Shown in pieces: positions 7,646 to 8,435 of a DNA stretch of 8,435 nucleotides. A model generated the notes under the pieces. That model was not told where the DNA came from, did no database searches, and saw only the letters and a program-made list of their open reading frames with translations. The number at the start of each line of letters is the position of its first letter. The first letter of the stretch is position 1. A program made the translations under genes and the position numbers. The DNA is from an uncultured Porphyromonadaceae bacterium (lineage in GTDB: Bacteria > Bacteroidota > Bacteroidia > Bacteroidales > Muribaculaceae): contig CAMWRB010000046.1 in assembly GCA_947176545.1 (NCBI GenBank), positions 1 through 8,435 of the forward strand. The letters run 5' to 3'.

Positions 7646-7675
7646 CTTACCCCGAACATTGATAGTCGGGGCAAG
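7646..7675 (-). terminator. Hairpin after htrA, possible terminator or attenuator
   Basis: CCCCGA (7650-7655) and TCGGGG (7666-7671) form a 6-bp stem with a 10-nt loop, extended outward by one mismatch and three more pairs (CTT at 7646-7648 with AAG at 7673-7675). It lies about 32 bp after the htrA stop and before the rpoD promoter, so it may end htrA transcription. No T-run follows on the minus strand. The TTCGGG at 7620-7625 could instead pair with CCCGAA at 7651-7656, which would break this stem. Confidence 0.4.
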
Positions 7676-7706
7676 GCGGGAAAATTGTCCACAAACATAC
7701 AACAAA

Positions 7707-8435
7707 TTATTGAGCCGAAAGGTTCACGGCATAATATCCTTTTTTACCGGTTGGATAAAGACCTGTAACGAACATGACTTTGTCAGAGTCGTCATCGCGC
7801 ATGATATCGTTGTATATTGCTTCGACATCGTCAGCAGAATTAACTCTCTCACCGTTGATTTCGACTATTATGAAACCATCTTTGATACCTGCATCTTTCA
7901 TTAATCCGGAGCGCATGCCGGTTACCTGTACACCTGCAGAGATACCGAGGTGGTTTTTAGTGTCGGCTGACAGTTTCATGAATGCGCAGCCGAGTTCACT
8001 GAAGTCTCCTTTTTTGGTAATTTCCGTACTTCCCTGATTATTGCGGAGTGTACCGATATTGATGGTACGCTGATTATTGCGATAGAATGTAACGGAGATT
8101 TTGTCACCCGGACGGAAACGATTGATTTGTTCTGTCAGTTCGGGGAAAGTACCTACAGGAGTACCGTTGATTTCCACAATCACGTCATCGGTACGCAGAG
8201 CGAGTTCCATTGCAGCAGTGCTCCGGGGTGTTATATCGACTACTACCAATCCTTTCTTCGTGGCTGTAATGTTCTTCTCTTTTGCCAATTTTGAGTCAAG
8301 CTCACGCACTGTACATCCCAGTACGGCTCTTTGCACCGTTCCGTATTGACGAAGGTCCGACATCACCTTCTTCACAATTGTGGTAGGGATGGCGAATGAG
8401 AAACCGGTATAGCTGCCGGTGTTGCTGTATATAGC
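7707..8435 (-). CDS. htrA: HtrA/DegQ-type periplasmic serine protease, 3' part (two PDZ domains); 5' end beyond the window
   Basis: The frame is open to the right edge (AIYSNTGSYTGFSFAIPTTIVKK, written here without a gap but read from codons 8435-8367), so the GTG at 8375 is not the start. In-window residues 1-20 are the end of the trypsin-like domain; IYS-TG-Y-G-SFAIP is the family segment just after the catalytic GNSGG, so the Ser should lie about 50-60 bp past the edge and the triad is not visible. PDZ1 spans about 38-135 (VQRAVLG, GLVVVDI, DDVIVEINGTPV). PDZ2 spans about 147-235 (LGCAFMKL, GVQVTGM, GFIIVEINGERV). The protein ends in NLSAQ. Two PDZ domains fit DegP/DegQ-like enzymes, which degrade or chaperone misfolded envelope proteins in the periplasm. 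Only 242 residues are in view. It is codirectional with rpoD, separated by 256 bp that hold a hairpin and the rpoD promoter. Confidence 0.94.
   Translation of the reverse strand, partial: AIYSNTGSYTGFSFAIPTTIVKKVMSDLRQYGTVQRAVLGCTVRELDSKLAKEKNITATKKGLVVVDITPRSTAAMELALRTDDVIVEINGTPVGTFPELTEQINRFRPGDKISVTFYRNNQRTINIGTLRNNQGSTEITKKGDFSELGCAFMKLSADTKNHLGISAGVQVTGMRSGLMKDAGIKDGFIIVEINGERVNSADDVEAIYNDIMRDDDSDKVMFVTGLYPTGKKGYYAVNLSAQ

Noticed and set aside
7685..7693. TTGTCCACA, one mismatch from a DnaA box
   Set aside because: It is a single site with a G at a position that is normally A, with no cluster of boxes or AT-rich unwinding element, so there is no support for an origin or DnaA control.
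8373..8375. GTG as start of the HtrA protein
   Set aside because: Upstream codons continue the protease-domain segment (GFSFAIP) to the window edge; the true start lies outside.

Overview
The window looks like ordinary chromosome from a gut-type Bacteroidales bacterium; a Muribaculaceae-like relative of Bacteroides is my best guess, but the family is inference. Three things point there. The primary sigma factor is short (286 residues), lacks region 1.1 and begins with the N-terminus ([17 protein letters not shown]) I know from Bacteroidales RpoD. The start codons have A-rich or nondescript leaders rather than clear Shine-Dalgarno sequences. A candidate promoter matches the Bacteroides -33/-7 pattern (TTTG, then TAnnTTTG) instead of the E. 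coli -35/-10 pattern.

Layout. Positions 2-4519 (+) hold two peptidase genes 6 bp apart: an M16 (pitrilysin/PqqL-like) zinc peptidase cut off by the left edge, then a complete M3 peptidyl-dipeptidase (Dcp type) with a signal peptide. A 15-bp hairpin at 4538-4589 lies between the converging transcription units and probably terminates both. From 4627 to the right edge everything is on the minus strand. In transcription order these are: the 3' part of a HtrA/DegQ-type periplasmic serine protease (two PDZ domains, cut by the right edge), a 256-bp intergenic region with a candidate rpoD promoter and structured leader, rpoD itself, a small outer-membrane beta-barrel protein, and a secreted protein with a fibronectin-III-like domain, a beta-sandwich-like middle and a C-terminal domain resembling a T9SS type A sorting domain. 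The last three genes are 37 and 24 bp apart with no visible terminator or promoter between them, so they may be read from the rpoD promoter.

How the genes fit together. The two left-hand peptidases plausibly act in sequence in the cell envelope: M16 enzymes cut oligopeptides and small proteins, and the M3 enzyme removes C-terminal dipeptides. HtrA adds protein quality control in the same compartment. RpoD is the housekeeping sigma factor. The barrel and Fn3-like protein look like a lineage-specific envelope pair.

I found no mobile element, CRISPR array, tRNA, rRNA or clear novel system. The points most worth a second look are the rpoD leader (a 48-nt foldable segment that overlaps a 21-codon ORF starting about where transcription should begin), a perfect GC-rich hairpin just after the signal-peptide codons of the M3 gene, and the barrel/Fn3-like pair behind rpoD.
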